A stretch of 64,000 bases of DNA, taken from Norana najaformis (taxonomy: Eukaryota > Annelida > Clitellata > Crassiclitellata > Hormogastridae). The translations under genes and the position numbers were made by a program. How positions within the stretch are numbered: position 1 is the first letter of the stretch; every line of letters starts with the position of its first letter. Shown piece after piece: positions 1 through 9,570 of the stretch. The notes under the pieces were generated by a model. It saw only the letters and a list, made by a program, of their open reading frames with translations, did no database searches and was not told the DNA's origin. The stretch spans positions 8,885,202-8,949,201 of the forward strand of contig OZ029919.1 in NCBI GenBank assembly GCA_964023275.1, in the 5' to 3' direction.

Positions 1-49
1 AGAAACAATTCCGAAGTTTTACTGCGTTATAGTTAATCATGTTGCTCAC

Positions 50-140
50 CCGTTCAGGTTTGGCTTGATCCGGTGGTACCTCAAACTGGAGGAGGTCACC
101 CAGAGCCACCTGGGCATCAATCCACTGCTTGTTGTAGTAG
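50..140 (-). CDS. Single internal exon of an unidentified gene (partial)
   Basis: A 91-nt exon read on the minus strand. It is bounded by a good acceptor (TTGCTTTTAG, just above 140) and a strong donor (GTGAGC, just below 50). After one leading base it holds 30 open codons, beginning YYNKQWIDAQVALGDLL and ending PPDQAKPER. The other two frames are unattractive, and one has a stop eight codons in. The amino-acid mix (amphipathic, no low complexity) and the paired splice sites argue for a real exon. The donor shows the gene continues beyond position 1, and upstream exons should lie at higher coordinates, but I found none. I do not recognise the protein family and assign no function. Confidence 0.45.
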
Positions 141-298
141 CTAAAAGCAAATGTGGAAAGTCCCTTAAACCTAACACATTCCTATGAAAGCAGGAAATTA
201 GAAATTGCTGCAAATCTAACTTTAATCAGCAAAATGATTTAAGTCTGCATTAGTTTAAGTAGCACTCCATTCTCTCCTACTCGTCATCTGATGAATTC

Positions 299-690
299 CA
301 TCACAGCGGTGGAGAGCAGATCTATACTTTTAAAACTGAATGAAATCTTTGATTCTGGATTTCAGTATGCAGAAAAAAACCTTGCTGCTGCTACTGATGT
401 TCTCAGGGCTAAATCTAATCTCAAATAATAGAACTTCTATAATGCCATTATAATAATGCAATGAACATCAGCTGATGGCACTCAAAAACAGATCTGCAAT
501 CAGTCTGATGAAACTAAAAGGCAGATTCAGAATGATAAGCATGCCGAAACAAAATGTCTTGAGTTGAGAACGGAATGACACTAAAAGCCAAGCTCTATGA
601 TTTGAACGTGGAAGTGTATTCCATAGACAGCATCAGAAAAAGTCCTGCCACAAAGAGCAGTATTCACTCCAGGCCCTAGATAATAGGCTC
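299..690 (+). pseudogene. Decayed coding fragment, probably coiled-coil or helical
   Basis: One frame is open for about 43 codons from near 299 and reads ITAVESRSILLKLNEIFD, then FQYAEKNLAAATDVLRAK, before a TAA. Protein-like text then reappears in other frames downstream (DETKRQIQNDKHAETKCLEL near 510-570, then LKAKLYDLNVEV near 580-620). The Lys/Glu/Leu pattern suggests helical or coiled-coil protein. Stops and frame changes within 400 bp suggest a pseudogene or transposon remnant. No splice sites were found that would restore one frame. The family was not recognised. Confidence 0.3.
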
Positions 691-884
691 TGTTACTGTT
701 TTAGTGGCACTTATTAAACTGTGCACTAATATAATAATAACAGCAACTTCTATGGTGCCTGTTCTAATCCACAAAGCATTAACTGATGGCGCATTAAAAG
801 CAAGGCAAAAAACTGGTCGATATCCTTAAAGACAGTCAGCGAAGTCAGGAATAAAGTCTGTAGCGGGTAACTCGTCCGACTGTC

Positions 885-1033
885 TGACTGCCTGACTCCT
901 GGATCTTGACCTGGAACCGAACCCTTTTGCCTAGCGATTTTGTTTTGACTAAGCGCCTGTGAATAAGCTGGTTCCCGCGACTTAGCTTTCGTTGGGCGCT
1001 GTAGAAATCTCGAGATTACGATTACGATTACTC
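885..1033 (+). repeat. Dispersed repeat A (LINE 3'-tail type)
   Basis: This segment contains CTGGATCTTGACCTGGA, GTGAATAAGCTGGTTCCCGC and GACTTAGCTTTCGTTGGGCG, and ends in short ATTACG repeats. The same order of blocks recurs at 16824-16962 (plus) and, reversed, at 50685-50806 and 54611-54696. A GGCGCTGTAGAAATC block followed by a short ATTACG array is what LINE 3' ends of the CR1/L2-like group look like. That class assignment is inference; the repetition within the window is direct observation. Confidence 0.55.
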
Positions 1034-1136
1034 TGTTGAAAGCCACATAATTATACTTAACTCCATTAGTTAAGAATGTGTCGAATCTGAATAGGTCTCC
1101 TTTGCTCTTGGATATTTCAACTAGATCAATTCGCTG

Positions 1137-1204
1137 AAAAATGAGCAGGAGCGAGGCCATATGGCACTATATGAAACCGTGTACATTTACATTTACGTTT
1201 AATT
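1137..1204 (+). repeat. SINE family S1, 3' end
   Basis: Contains GAGGCCATATGG followed by CCGTGTACATTTACATTTAC, the 3' end shared by all S1 copies in this window. The tRNA-like head is absent, so this is a 5'-truncated copy. Confidence 0.45.
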
Positions 1205-1653
1205 GCAATATTTGCCGCCTCTCAGATGCAGATGCACTGTGATCTACGCAAGAAGACAAACTGAGTTATAAAAGTAAATTGATTTTGAGGATTTTTACCT
1301 GTGTGACATTTTTATTTGTCTGTTGTTAAGTATCAGCGGAAACAATCTGCTTTTACAATCCGTGCAGCGAATTTAAGCCTCGCTGCAACTTATCGCAGAC
1401 CATTACCACTTGTAAAGACACCTGCCATGACAGTTTGCGCGTTGCCATGCCAACCGAAGTATCATCTCGCAATGCTCTCAGGGCATAGCTATTATTATGC
1501 AGACTTTGTAAAAACATTCATCGGCATAAATGACATCATATTAAGCTACTTTAAAAATGCTTTGCTATGGCCTCATGAATTAATGCGCGCTAGTGGTGTG
1601 GGACCGAAAGCGTTTAAGAAATTCCGGAAAATTTATATTAGGCTTAGCAAGAA

Positions 1654-1712
1654 GTGAGCGGGGTCGAGGCAATACGGTCGCTATAGAATAACACGTAGGC
1701 CTACATTTACAT
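1654..1712 (+). repeat. SINE family S1, 3' end
   Basis: GTGAGCGGGGTCGAGGCAAT, then ACGGTCGCTATAGAATAACA, and a TACATTTACATTT tail match the S1 3' end. Truncated copy. Confidence 0.45.
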
Positions 1713-2960
1713 TTTTAAATTTATGCTGCATATGTTCAATCAAAAAAATCCCGCATCCTAGGAGCAGTTCTCAAGCATGAAACAGTCTGAGCGTACAATA
1801 TAGCCTACAATGTACACTTTTCGCTTTAGCTTATATGCATGCAGCAGCTGTATGCTACAGATGTTTCGAAGGCACTATGTAGGCCTATCGCCTACTCTTC
1901 TAAATATCGCAGTCGGTCAACCAGATCGCCAAGTTTTAGCCGCTGCTGTTAAGTATTTCAACCTCGACTTAGAGTAAGATATGCATCCGTCTGCAACGTC
2001 TCATTCCCGTTATAATTGCTTGACTAATCATTCTCTTGGATGATAAGTCAAGCAATTGATTTGTCTCAACAGAAAAACCTTGTAAATCCATGGAATTGAC
2101 TGGATTTTGCGGAAATTTTTGCGGATGCTTTTTAGGTCAATGCTTTGATTATAGCTGTGCATTAGCTCTATTCAAGTGGTAGAAGTGTGGAATCTGAATT
2201 GCAGTTCCCCAGTTTTCCATAGTGTCTGGCGCCAATGCAGGTCTGCCCATGACAAAAGATGTGCACTCACAAAAGGATATATGTATATTTATATATTGGA
2301 CACACAAAGGAGACTCCCATTTCAAGTTCTTGTGGCCCTCCAGCCATTTCGTTCTGGCGAGACTGGAGTCGATGACTTGTTAGACCCGCGTAGTCTGCGG
2401 GGAGGCAGTGGAGTAATTTTAAATCAAGGTCATTTGGCTGGTTTGCATTCTACATAGGTAACTTATATATAGCCAATGGGGTATTTAGAGGTGAAACATT
2501 ACACTATTCGAAACCCTCAGTGCCAGATTGGCTTGCTTGTTTTTTACAAAGGAGGAACCCGGTTCTTGGACTCTAATGGGGACTGCTTCCCCGCTCCTTC
2601 GCCACACTATCCCCAGCCTACATCGATAGCTAGACTGATATAACAAGATTCTTTGGATTGAATAGTAGCTTCGATCACTACGTTTAACAGTTCGAAACCA
2701 AAAGCCGCCATTGTTATTGAAGGCAAACCGAGATGCAGTCATTTTCGACGGAAATTGTAAATTAGACCCAGCCATAACGTATGACGGCCATTTTCATATA
2801 AACATAGGGCCTAAACATTTATTTACGACTTAGAATATCGAAAGCTGTCTAACGATTATCTATATTGTACTGAGTCACTGAGTTAAGATTTCGAAACATA
2901 TATCTATAAAAATAAACGTAAAGCTTTCGCGTGTCTCCTAAGTCTGACATCAATTATGAA
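1713..2960. other. Stretch with no supported gene
   Basis: Several 80-115-codon open frames occur (for example minus strand 2485-2775, starting MAGSNLQFPSKM at an ATG). None has domain-like content, splice partners or a family I recognise. The 2540-2640 part looks repeat-like. I see no gene I can defend here. Confidence 0.3.
2818..2823 (-). promoter_or_regulatory. Candidate poly(A) signal for the ASB gene
   Basis: TTTATT on the plus strand gives AATAAA on the minus strand, about 260 nt past the stop codon of the ankyrin/SOCS-box gene. Position is the only support. Confidence 0.3.
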
Positions 2961-2974
2961 GCACGTTAGAATTA

Positions 2975-3012
2975 TCAAGCATCAGTCGATGGCGCTGAGT
3001 AATTGTGCGTGA
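2975..3012 (-). repeat. SINE family S2, 3' fragment
   Basis: AAGCATCAGTCGATGGCGCT followed by GAGTAATTGTGCGTG is the reverse complement of the S2 3' block at 7990-8035. Confidence 0.4.
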
Positions 3013-3080
3013 AAAGCATAAGCTCGTTACAGTCTAATCGACAGTACATAGCCTGAAAATAATTTAGCCTAATTAGCTAA

Positions 3081-4358
3081 TTAGTGCTCAAGGCTGACGA
3101 GCAGCTCATTCATAAACAGATACTGCTGGAGTTTCTTCGGTAACGGAAGTGCTTCGATTGCTTTGGGAGTTTTCCTTCCCTGAAGCACTCCTCTGACGAC
3201 GAGGCGACACATGTGACCGAGTTCCCGCGGATTCTGCACAAAGTTCGTCATCCAGTCGAGATGCGCCGCGTTCTCCTCAGACCACGTGGTCTGCGGCAGC
3301 GTCAACAGCCAATCGGCGAGCTCTCTGTTGCTACAACCGGCGACAAGCAGCACCCGAGCGATGTCCATGTGTCGCTTGTCGAGGGCCGCAACCAGAGGAT
3401 TCGAAATGGGAGGGACGTCTTCGGAGGGGCAGGTGTCAGCTGGATCGCACTGGAGGCGACAGTTGGACCGGATGAAGAAGACGGTGGCGTCGTAGTGTCC
3501 GTTGTAGGCGGCGTACCAGATCGGGCGACTCCCGGACAAGTCGACGGCGTCCGTCACCGCCCCGGCGTCCATCAGCAGCGCCAAGCAAGGGATGTTGCCC
3601 TTGATGGCGGCCAGGTGTAGGGCCGTGCGTCGCTGGTAGTTGACAGCCCGCGGGTCGCATCCAACCTCAATGAGGGCCTTAACGACGGCGCTGTGTCCTG
3701 CCATTGCGGCCAGGAGAAGAGACGTGTGCTTGCCCGAGTCGAGGGCGTTGGCGTCTGCGCCCGCGGCCAGCAACGGGGTCGGGTCGAGGCCACGCAGGGC
3801 CGCGTAGTGGAGGGCGGTCTTCGACTCCGTCCCAGGGGTGTTGACGTCACAATGGGCGTCGATGAGACGGCGCATGACCTCGTGAGCGTGTTGGGCGTGC
3901 ATTGCAGCCAGCATGAGTGGCGTTCTCCAGAGACCGTCCTGGGCGTTGGGGTCGGCCGAGTGGTCCAGTAGCAGCTGGATGCACTCTTCGTAGCCCCAGT
4001 TGGCCGCCTTGTGCAGGGCCGTGCCTCGGCCCCCGCCGTGCAGCCCAACGCTCGCCCCGGCGTCCAGCAGCATCTTGACCGTGTATTGCGACCCGGTTTC
4101 GCAGGCGAGGATCAACGGGGTGTTGTCGTAGGAGTCGCGGGCGTCCGGAAACGCCCCGGCCTCGAGCAGGACCCGCGTGCACTCCGGGAAACCGGCCTTG
4201 ACCGAGTGCAGCAGCGCGGCGTCAAGGTCTCGTTGCTTGATCCCGATGTGCAGCTTCAGCAGCAGCTTCAGGATGCGGTAGTTGTTGTGTCTGACGGTGT
4301 CAATGATGCTACGCAACAGACATACGAACAGACACAACGCATACACATTGTCCGTCAT
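3081..4358 (-). CDS. Ankyrin repeat and SOCS box (ASB-type) protein, uninterrupted ORF
   Basis: A 425-codon open frame. The ATG at 4358 is the first Met after an in-frame TAG nine bases upstream and has A at -3. Seven clear ankyrin repeats run from about residue 45 to 272 (for example RGTALHKAANWGYEECIQLL, TALHLAAIKGN), with a degenerate eighth to about 305. A C-terminal SOCS box follows at about 378-417 (LGHMCRLVVRG, then IEALPLPKKLQQYL), with the family's conserved LCR-like and LPLP motifs. ASB proteins bind Elongin B/C and Cullin-5 through this box and present substrates captured by the ankyrin repeats for ubiquitination. That is family knowledge; no target is predictable. Residues 5-20 are hydrophobic and could pack against the first repeat. 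The CDS is markedly GC-rich against AT-rich flanks. No intron is seen, although TTAG just before the start could be an acceptor for a 5' exon. The paralogue number cannot be assigned. Confidence 0.85.
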   Translation of the reverse strand: MTDNVYALCLFVCLLRSIIDTVRHNNYRILKLLLKLHIGIKQRDLDAALLHSVKAGFPECTRVLLEAGAFPDARDSYDNTPLILACETGSQYTVKMLLDAGASVGLHGGGRGTALHKAANWGYEECIQLLLDHSADPNAQDGLWRTPLMLAAMHAQHAHEVMRRLIDAHCDVNTPGTESKTALHYAALRGLDPTPLLAAGADANALDSGKHTSLLLAAMAGHSAVVKALIEVGCDPRAVNYQRRTALHLAAIKGNIPCLALLMDAGAVTDAVDLSGSRPIWYAAYNGHYDATVFFIRSNCRLQCDPADTCPSEDVPPISNPLVAALDKRHMDIARVLLVAGCSNRELADWLLTLPQTTWSEENAAHLDWMTNFVQNPRELGHMCRLVVRGVLQGRKTPKAIEALPLPKKLQQYLFMNELLVSLEH

Positions 4359-4439
4359 TGTCGCCTAACAGCCTACGGAATAGCCTAACGGTCTAATCCC
4401 ATAGAAACATTACTGAACATTATGCGCAGCAGAACCTGG

Positions 4440-4812
4440 CACTACAAAAATAGTCTGTGTGTGCTTGTCTTGTTTGCGCCTATGTGTCTGACTGCTTGTG
4501 TCTCTGAGACTGTCTGTGTGTCTGTTTGTATATCTGTGTCTGTATGTCTGTCTGCGTTTCTGACTCTGTGTCTGTGTCTCTGTATGCATGCCTGCATGTC
4601 TTACTGTTTGTGCGTATCTGTCTGTGTCAGTACGTATGTCTATATGTCTGACTGTATGTGTGTCTGTGCATCTGTTTGTATGTCTTTTTATGCGTTTCTG
4701 TGTCTGAGTGTCTCTGAGTTTTATGTGTATGTATGTATGCATGTATGTATGTATGTATGTATGTATGTATGTATGTATGTATGTACGTACGTCTGTCTGT
4801 CTGTCTGTCTGG
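4440..4812. repeat. TGTCTG-rich tract and (TGTA)n microsatellite
   Basis: Degenerate TGTCTG/TGTATG repeats run from about 4450 to 4730. A pure ATGT run follows at about 4733-4785, then a short (GTCT)n. The open frames across it encode only CVSV or HTYI patterns and are not genes. Confidence 0.85.
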
Positions 4813-5329
4813 GTAGACAAAATGCACGCAGAGGCCGGTCATTCATCCAACAGCAACACAGTTATGCAACGCTTGAGTGTTGCATTCTTTGAATGCAAAA
4901 ATTGAGTCTTGGCATAGGGCCTACGACTGCAGTCGGCTGCTGCAAGAATTCAGTCAAGAGCTTTGCGCCCTCTTCAGAACAAGGGTTTGCACGAAGCGAT
5001 GAGTTTGACGAAGCGAAAGAAGGGATTTCATCGCTTCTTTGGAAAGGGATCTTTGGGAAGGCTCCAACCGGTTGAGCCCTAACACACCGTACCGCGTGCG
5101 GTCTTAGAGTGGCCATGATATGGAGCCAGCAGATAAGGACGAGCATCGATGGCGCTCGCGCGTTGAACGCAGTTCCTGTTCAATTTAAAGAATGCAAGAA
5201 GCGAGTTCGTCAGATTTCTCGTAAGTTATGCATATTTGTTACTGGGGTTCGTCGACGTTCAAACTAATAGAGAGAATTAGGAGTGGCATAATCATATAAA
5301 ACTTGTGCCCCCGTGACGATTCACGAGGC

Positions 5330-5625
5330 CGTCTGTCCATCCATCCATCCACTTGTCCAGTCAATCTATCCACTCTTTAATTCATCCATCTTCTTGACTA
5401 TCATTTCATCCATTCACTTCTGTCCATCTCTCCATCAATTAATCCTTCCTCTATTTATCCCTCCATCCATTAATCCATCCATCCATCCATTGATTTCATC
5501 CATCCATCCATGCACCCATATGCCCATTCCACACACCCATTCATTCATCCATCCATCTGTTCATCCATCGATCCATCTATCCATTCACTCTCCCATCCAT
5601 TACATTCATCTTTCCTCCACTTGCC
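5330..5625. repeat. (CATC)n degenerate microsatellite
   Basis: CATCCATCCATC tetranucleotide repeats with interruptions. Predicted peptides are Ser/Ile/His/Pro strings, as expected from the repeat. Confidence 0.85.
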
Positions 5626-6030
5626 ATTCAACTGTTGTAAACAGAAGATTAGAGGACCAACTTTCCTTCAGGCAGCGCTGATAGCTTCCGGAGCCAAATC
5701 AATCGGACGCCTAATGCAGTTTAAATGTTGGTCTTTATAGTTCAAAAGCACGAATTTCAGAGCATAAACATCCAAATGGCAGAGATCAGGTGCTGTTTAC
5801 AGCTCGCTCTACTGGAAGAACGCATTCGAGAAATGTTTTTGATCGAACTGCAGCTGCTGTATGTTGCGCATTTCGTGAATATGTCGGCTGCCAGAACTGT
5901 TACAGATTCTGTCAACATGATGGAAGACAGGATAGTTAAAAATGTTGCCAATATGTTGATTGTCAGAATCTGCAGCCGATATGTTGGCATCTTTTTAACA
6001 ATTCTGACCGCCGATAAATTGCTATTCGGG

Positions 6031-8826
6031 TCATGTCCGTCCAGTTTCAGATGAAGGTGTAAGAGACGTGGCCTTTGGATCCACCTAAGAAGCAAGACAA
6101 GACGGCAAGACAAAGCTAGATGGCACAGGTAAGGCATATGGTGAGGCCAAGAAAGTTAGACCAAAGAAGCTAAAGTAAGGCAGTGAAAATAATCCACTGA
6201 TGTGAAATATAGAGTGAATCATTGGATGGTATGCACGCATACATGCACGTGTGTCTGTCTGTCTTTTTGTATGCATGCATGCATGCAACTATGTTTGTAT
6301 ATATGTATGAATGTATTGATATGTATGTACGTATGTATGCATCATGCATGCATTTATCTATGTATGTGTATTTATTTATGCATGCATAAATATATTTGTG
6401 CATGCATCTATGCATATATGTACGTATGAGAACACTTCATATAACACCTTAAAAACGGTCCTTTTGTGATATGTTTAAAACAAATCAGCGGCGGTTCCTG
6501 TAGATCTCTATTTTAAAACATGCCCTATTTAATCTGAAGGAAGCCACTCCTACCTTGTCATTCGAAGTCCCACCTGATGGGTTTCCTTTTCGATAAGAGA
6601 CTAAGAAAAAATCAGAAACTGTAGTGGAGATTATGATGTAAAAATATAGATGTATACATATTTATAGGCCTTAAGCCTACGCTATTAAAAGTAGAGTACA
6701 CATAAAGCTTACGAATATCAACTAGATCTGATAATAAAAGAACAATCATTATGGTGGTTAAATATTTTAATATACACAATACATACATAGGGCCTACATA
6801 AAGTGACTTCAAATTGTTAACACCATCGTCAACAAATGGATGGCATCAGGAACTGGTGGTGGTGGTGGAGGAAGAGGTGGTGGTGGTGATGATGATGCTG
6901 CTGCTGATGATGATGACAACGACGACGACGACGATGATGATGATGATGACAACGATGACGGTGGCGATAACGATGACGACGACGATGATGATGATGATGA
7001 TTATGATGATGAGAAGGAGGAGGAGAAGGAGAACAACGACGATGACGACGACGATGATGATGATGATTATGATGATGAGAAGGAGGAGGAGAAGGAGAAC
7101 AACGACGACGACGACGACGATGATGATGATGATGATTATGATGATGAGAAGGAGGAGGAGAAGGAGAACAACGACGATGACGACGACGATGATGATGATG
7201 ATTATGATGATGAGAAGGAGGAGGAGAAGGAGAACAACGACGATGACGACGACGACGATGATGATGATTATGATGATGAGAAGGAGGAGGAAAAGGAGAA
7301 CAACGACGACGACGATGATGATGATGATTATGATGATGAGAAGGAGGAGGAGAAGGAGAACAACGACGACGACGATGATGATGATGACGATGATAGCATG
7401 AATGGCGTGGGTGCAAGTAGCCATATAGAAGGGTCATCGGTCGTCCTACCATGACGCCGACAGCCCAGGCGGCAGCGAAAGCGACCGACATGGCAGCGGC
7501 GCTGACGACAGCGGCAGCGATCTCAGCATCCAGTTTGAAGGTGGCCAGATACAGAACAGCAGCCGCTGAAGCAACTATCGATGAAGACGATACGGCCACG
7601 GATACTCCTATACGACCCTCGATCGAAGAGGCGGGAAAAGTCATGGCTGCAGCTCCAGCAGCTACGATGATTGACAGCGTCACGGTAGCACCTGTTCAGA
7701 GAATCACATGATCGCAAATTATTATTGTATTTTTACTATTGTTTCGTTCCAAGTTTATTGTTTAATATACCACAGTCTTCGTTCATAATTTTTTAAATTT
7801 GAGATTAGTTAATGTAAAGGAAGAAATAAAACAAAAACGAGAGCAAAAACGAGAGAGAGAGAGAGAATAACACGAGAAAGAAAAATGGTAGATGCTATAC
7901 ATGAGTGGTTAAGCTCTTGCCTTATAGAGTGGAGTGTACGAGTAAGAGCCATTCTTGAGAGAGTTACTGTGTATGGACCTTGAGCAAGACATCCTTCACG
8001 CGCAATCACTCAGCGCCATCGACTGATGCTTTTTTATTAGATAGAGGAGCTTTACATAAGCCTATACAGAAATAATGAGACCCGGTGTAGTCGAGCGCTT
8101 CCCTCGTAGATCGGAGTGCATAAGCGTCATTTTCATACCTTGAACAATGCCCATTAAATTTTGTACGAGTTTGGTATACCCTCCAGCCACTTTTCATGTT
8201 ATTACTCACTCATTAATACTCACTTTAATAACTTACATACATTAATTACACATTATTACTCACACATTAAGTACGTGAAAGTGGAAAGGAAGAGAAGAAA
8301 TTAGTGCTATCGTTTGCTTTGTCCAAAGTTACACCTATGGTGGAGTGAGTACGTTTAGAGCCTCCCATGAGATGGTTATTAGTGTGCAAAGGGGCTATCA
8401 GGGTGCACGGGAACCTTGAGGAAGCCCTTAACGCACAATAGCTTAGCGTTGCCGATTGGCACATATATCGTAGTTCCAATGTTCACCGACATCTTATGGC
8501 ATCAAAGGCCGTCGACGTCGCCCTCCTCCTTTATCCAGGCTTGGGACTGGCACTACCCGAAGTAGGGCAGTGGCGGAGTTGACTGATGCGTATCTTTGCA
8601 AAATAGCGCTGCATAAGCATAGGAAATGCAGACCTGATGTGATTGCAGCAACGACGGCGACGATGAGTTCGGCGATGAAGGCTATCGTCTGGATGATGAA
8701 GTTGAACATGGACTTGAGAAGGAAGACCGTCGAGATGGAGCAGACGGCCGTCAGAAACACGAAACCCACGCCGGCCGTCGACGTCACGACGACAAGAATC
8801 GCCAGACGAACCTGGTCCGAATTCAT
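6031..8826 (-). CDS. Three-exon gene for a small multipass membrane protein (unrecognised family)
   Basis: Reconstructed on the minus strand. Exon 1 is 8826-8634 (ATG with A at -3, donor TCAG|GTCTGC, phase 1). Exon 2 is 7691-7450 (acceptor CTCTGAACAG, donor ATG|GTAGGA, phase 0). Exon 3 is 6084-6031 (acceptor GTCTTGCTTCTTAG, stop TGA). All phases agree and the product is 162 residues. It starts MNSDQVRLAILVVV, has hydrophobic segments at about 8-36, 42-63, 66-86, 91-115 and 119-144, and ends in a polar tail, KATSLTPSSETGRT. That makes four or five membrane spans, with a Glu at residue 53 inside the second and an Ala-rich last span. The size and layout resemble small tetraspan (MARVEL- or MAL-like) proteins, but no signature motif supports membership. 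Intron 1 holds S2 SINEs; intron 2 holds an ATGC/ATGT tract and a large GAT minisatellite. Exon 3 is short and is the least certain part: reading through the exon 2 donor would instead give a His/Arg-rich tail copied from the minisatellite. Confidence 0.6.
6230..6430. repeat. ATGC/ATGT tetranucleotide tract
   Basis: Interrupted GCAT and GTAT repeats, including a GCATGCATGCATGCA run near 6271. The tract lies in intron 2 of the minus-strand membrane-protein gene. Confidence 0.8.
6855..7400. repeat. GAT/GAC/GAG minisatellite, 60-69 bp units
   Basis: Repeated blocks each contain TTATGATGATGAGAAGGAGG and GAGAACAACGACGA, separated by variable GAT/GAC runs. TTAT marks at 7001, 7067, 7136, 7202, 7268 and 7328 give spacings of 66, 69, 66, 66 and 60, all multiples of three. 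All frames across it are open: acidic Asp/Glu/Asn on plus, His/Arg/Ser on minus. I treat it as an intronic minisatellite (intron 2 of the 6031-8826 gene). Confidence 0.85.
7885..8040 (+). repeat. SINE family S2, near full length
   Basis: The tRNA-like head includes GAGTGGTTAAGCTCTTGCC and is followed by the 3' block CCTTGAGCAAGACATCCTTC and CAGCGCCATCGACTGATGC. The head resembles an A-box region, but the B box is degenerate. Related copies lie at 8325-8470, 48397-48535 and, reversed, at 2975-3012 and 53280-53355. It lies in intron 1 of the membrane-protein gene. Confidence 0.5.
8325..8470 (+). repeat. SINE family S2, diverged copy
   Basis: GGAACCTTGAGGAAGCCCTT followed by CGCACAATAGCTTAGCGTTG corresponds to the S2 3' block. 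The upstream part carries a degenerate tRNA-like head. A further partial copy may lie at about 8085-8175. Confidence 0.4.
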
Positions 8827-9570
8827 CCTTCTCACCTTCCGTCGATCTCCACAGAAAAGCTATACAAGTGCTGTTGTTGCTGCTGCTGGTGATAATGATG
8901 ATGACGACGATGCTGATGATGTAGGCAACGTCGTCGCGCAATCTCGGGTGGCACGGTTACATCAGAGATCTTATATAGGACAATGCGGTCTGCAATATGC
9001 AAATAGCTGAAGAAAATATGTTCTCTTTGCTGCTTTTGTGTAGGTTTTAAAAATACAGGCAAAGAATTGGTATTTCTATTTTAACGGAGTGGACTTTAGC
9101 TGACTCGTTATATTTTTTGTCTAACACTAAATGATTAAAATTTGCTGCTTCTTTTATTTATTTTTATACAACTCATTTACTGTGAAATATTTAAACACAC
9201 TTCCATATCAACCAAACCTATGTTGCAGATGTTTGAAATGGTTTAAAGTTAGTAACAGACATAGACTGATATATGTTTTTGATATGAAAATAAAAGTTAC
9301 ATACATGAAAATTCAAATTAATTCATGATGTCATAATTTTTGGATGCTCCATACATTCTACTTCAAAGCCATGTGGCAGAAATGTCATTTACTGACAATT
9401 TTAAAACCAATTTTCAGATCGAAATACACGTTTGCCAGAAAATGTTATACAAAACGACACGAAGCGATACGATATGACGAACGTGATATGACACCATCAG
9501 ATATTATGCAATGTATATACATATACATGCATATATATATATATATATATATGATACAATGTAATGCAAA
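8827..9570. other. Upstream of the membrane-protein gene; no further exon seen
   Basis: A short GCT/GAT trinucleotide run lies at about 8872-8920, then AT-rich sequence, ending in an (AT)n run at about 9533-9553 that borders the satellite. No promoter element stands out. Confidence 0.3.

Noticed and set aside
1316..1657. 113-codon plus-strand ORF
   Set aside because: Begins at TTG, has no recognisable domain, and runs into a SINE S1 end right after its stop.
4410..4905. Overlapping ORFs of 60-156 codons on both strands
   Set aside because: TGTCTG and TGTA microsatellite translations with no other content.
6840..7454. 204-codon Asp/Glu-rich plus-strand ORF and 192-204-codon frames over the same place
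   Set aside because: The content is fully explained by GAT/GAC/GAG repeats, every frame is open, and the segment fits intron 2 of the minus-strand membrane-protein gene.
6829..7683. 284-codon minus-strand ORF fusing an Ala-rich membrane region to a long His/Arg tail
   Set aside because: The membrane part is exon 2 of a spliced gene; the His tail is the minisatellite read past a good donor (ATG|GTAGGA), and a matching exon 3 exists.
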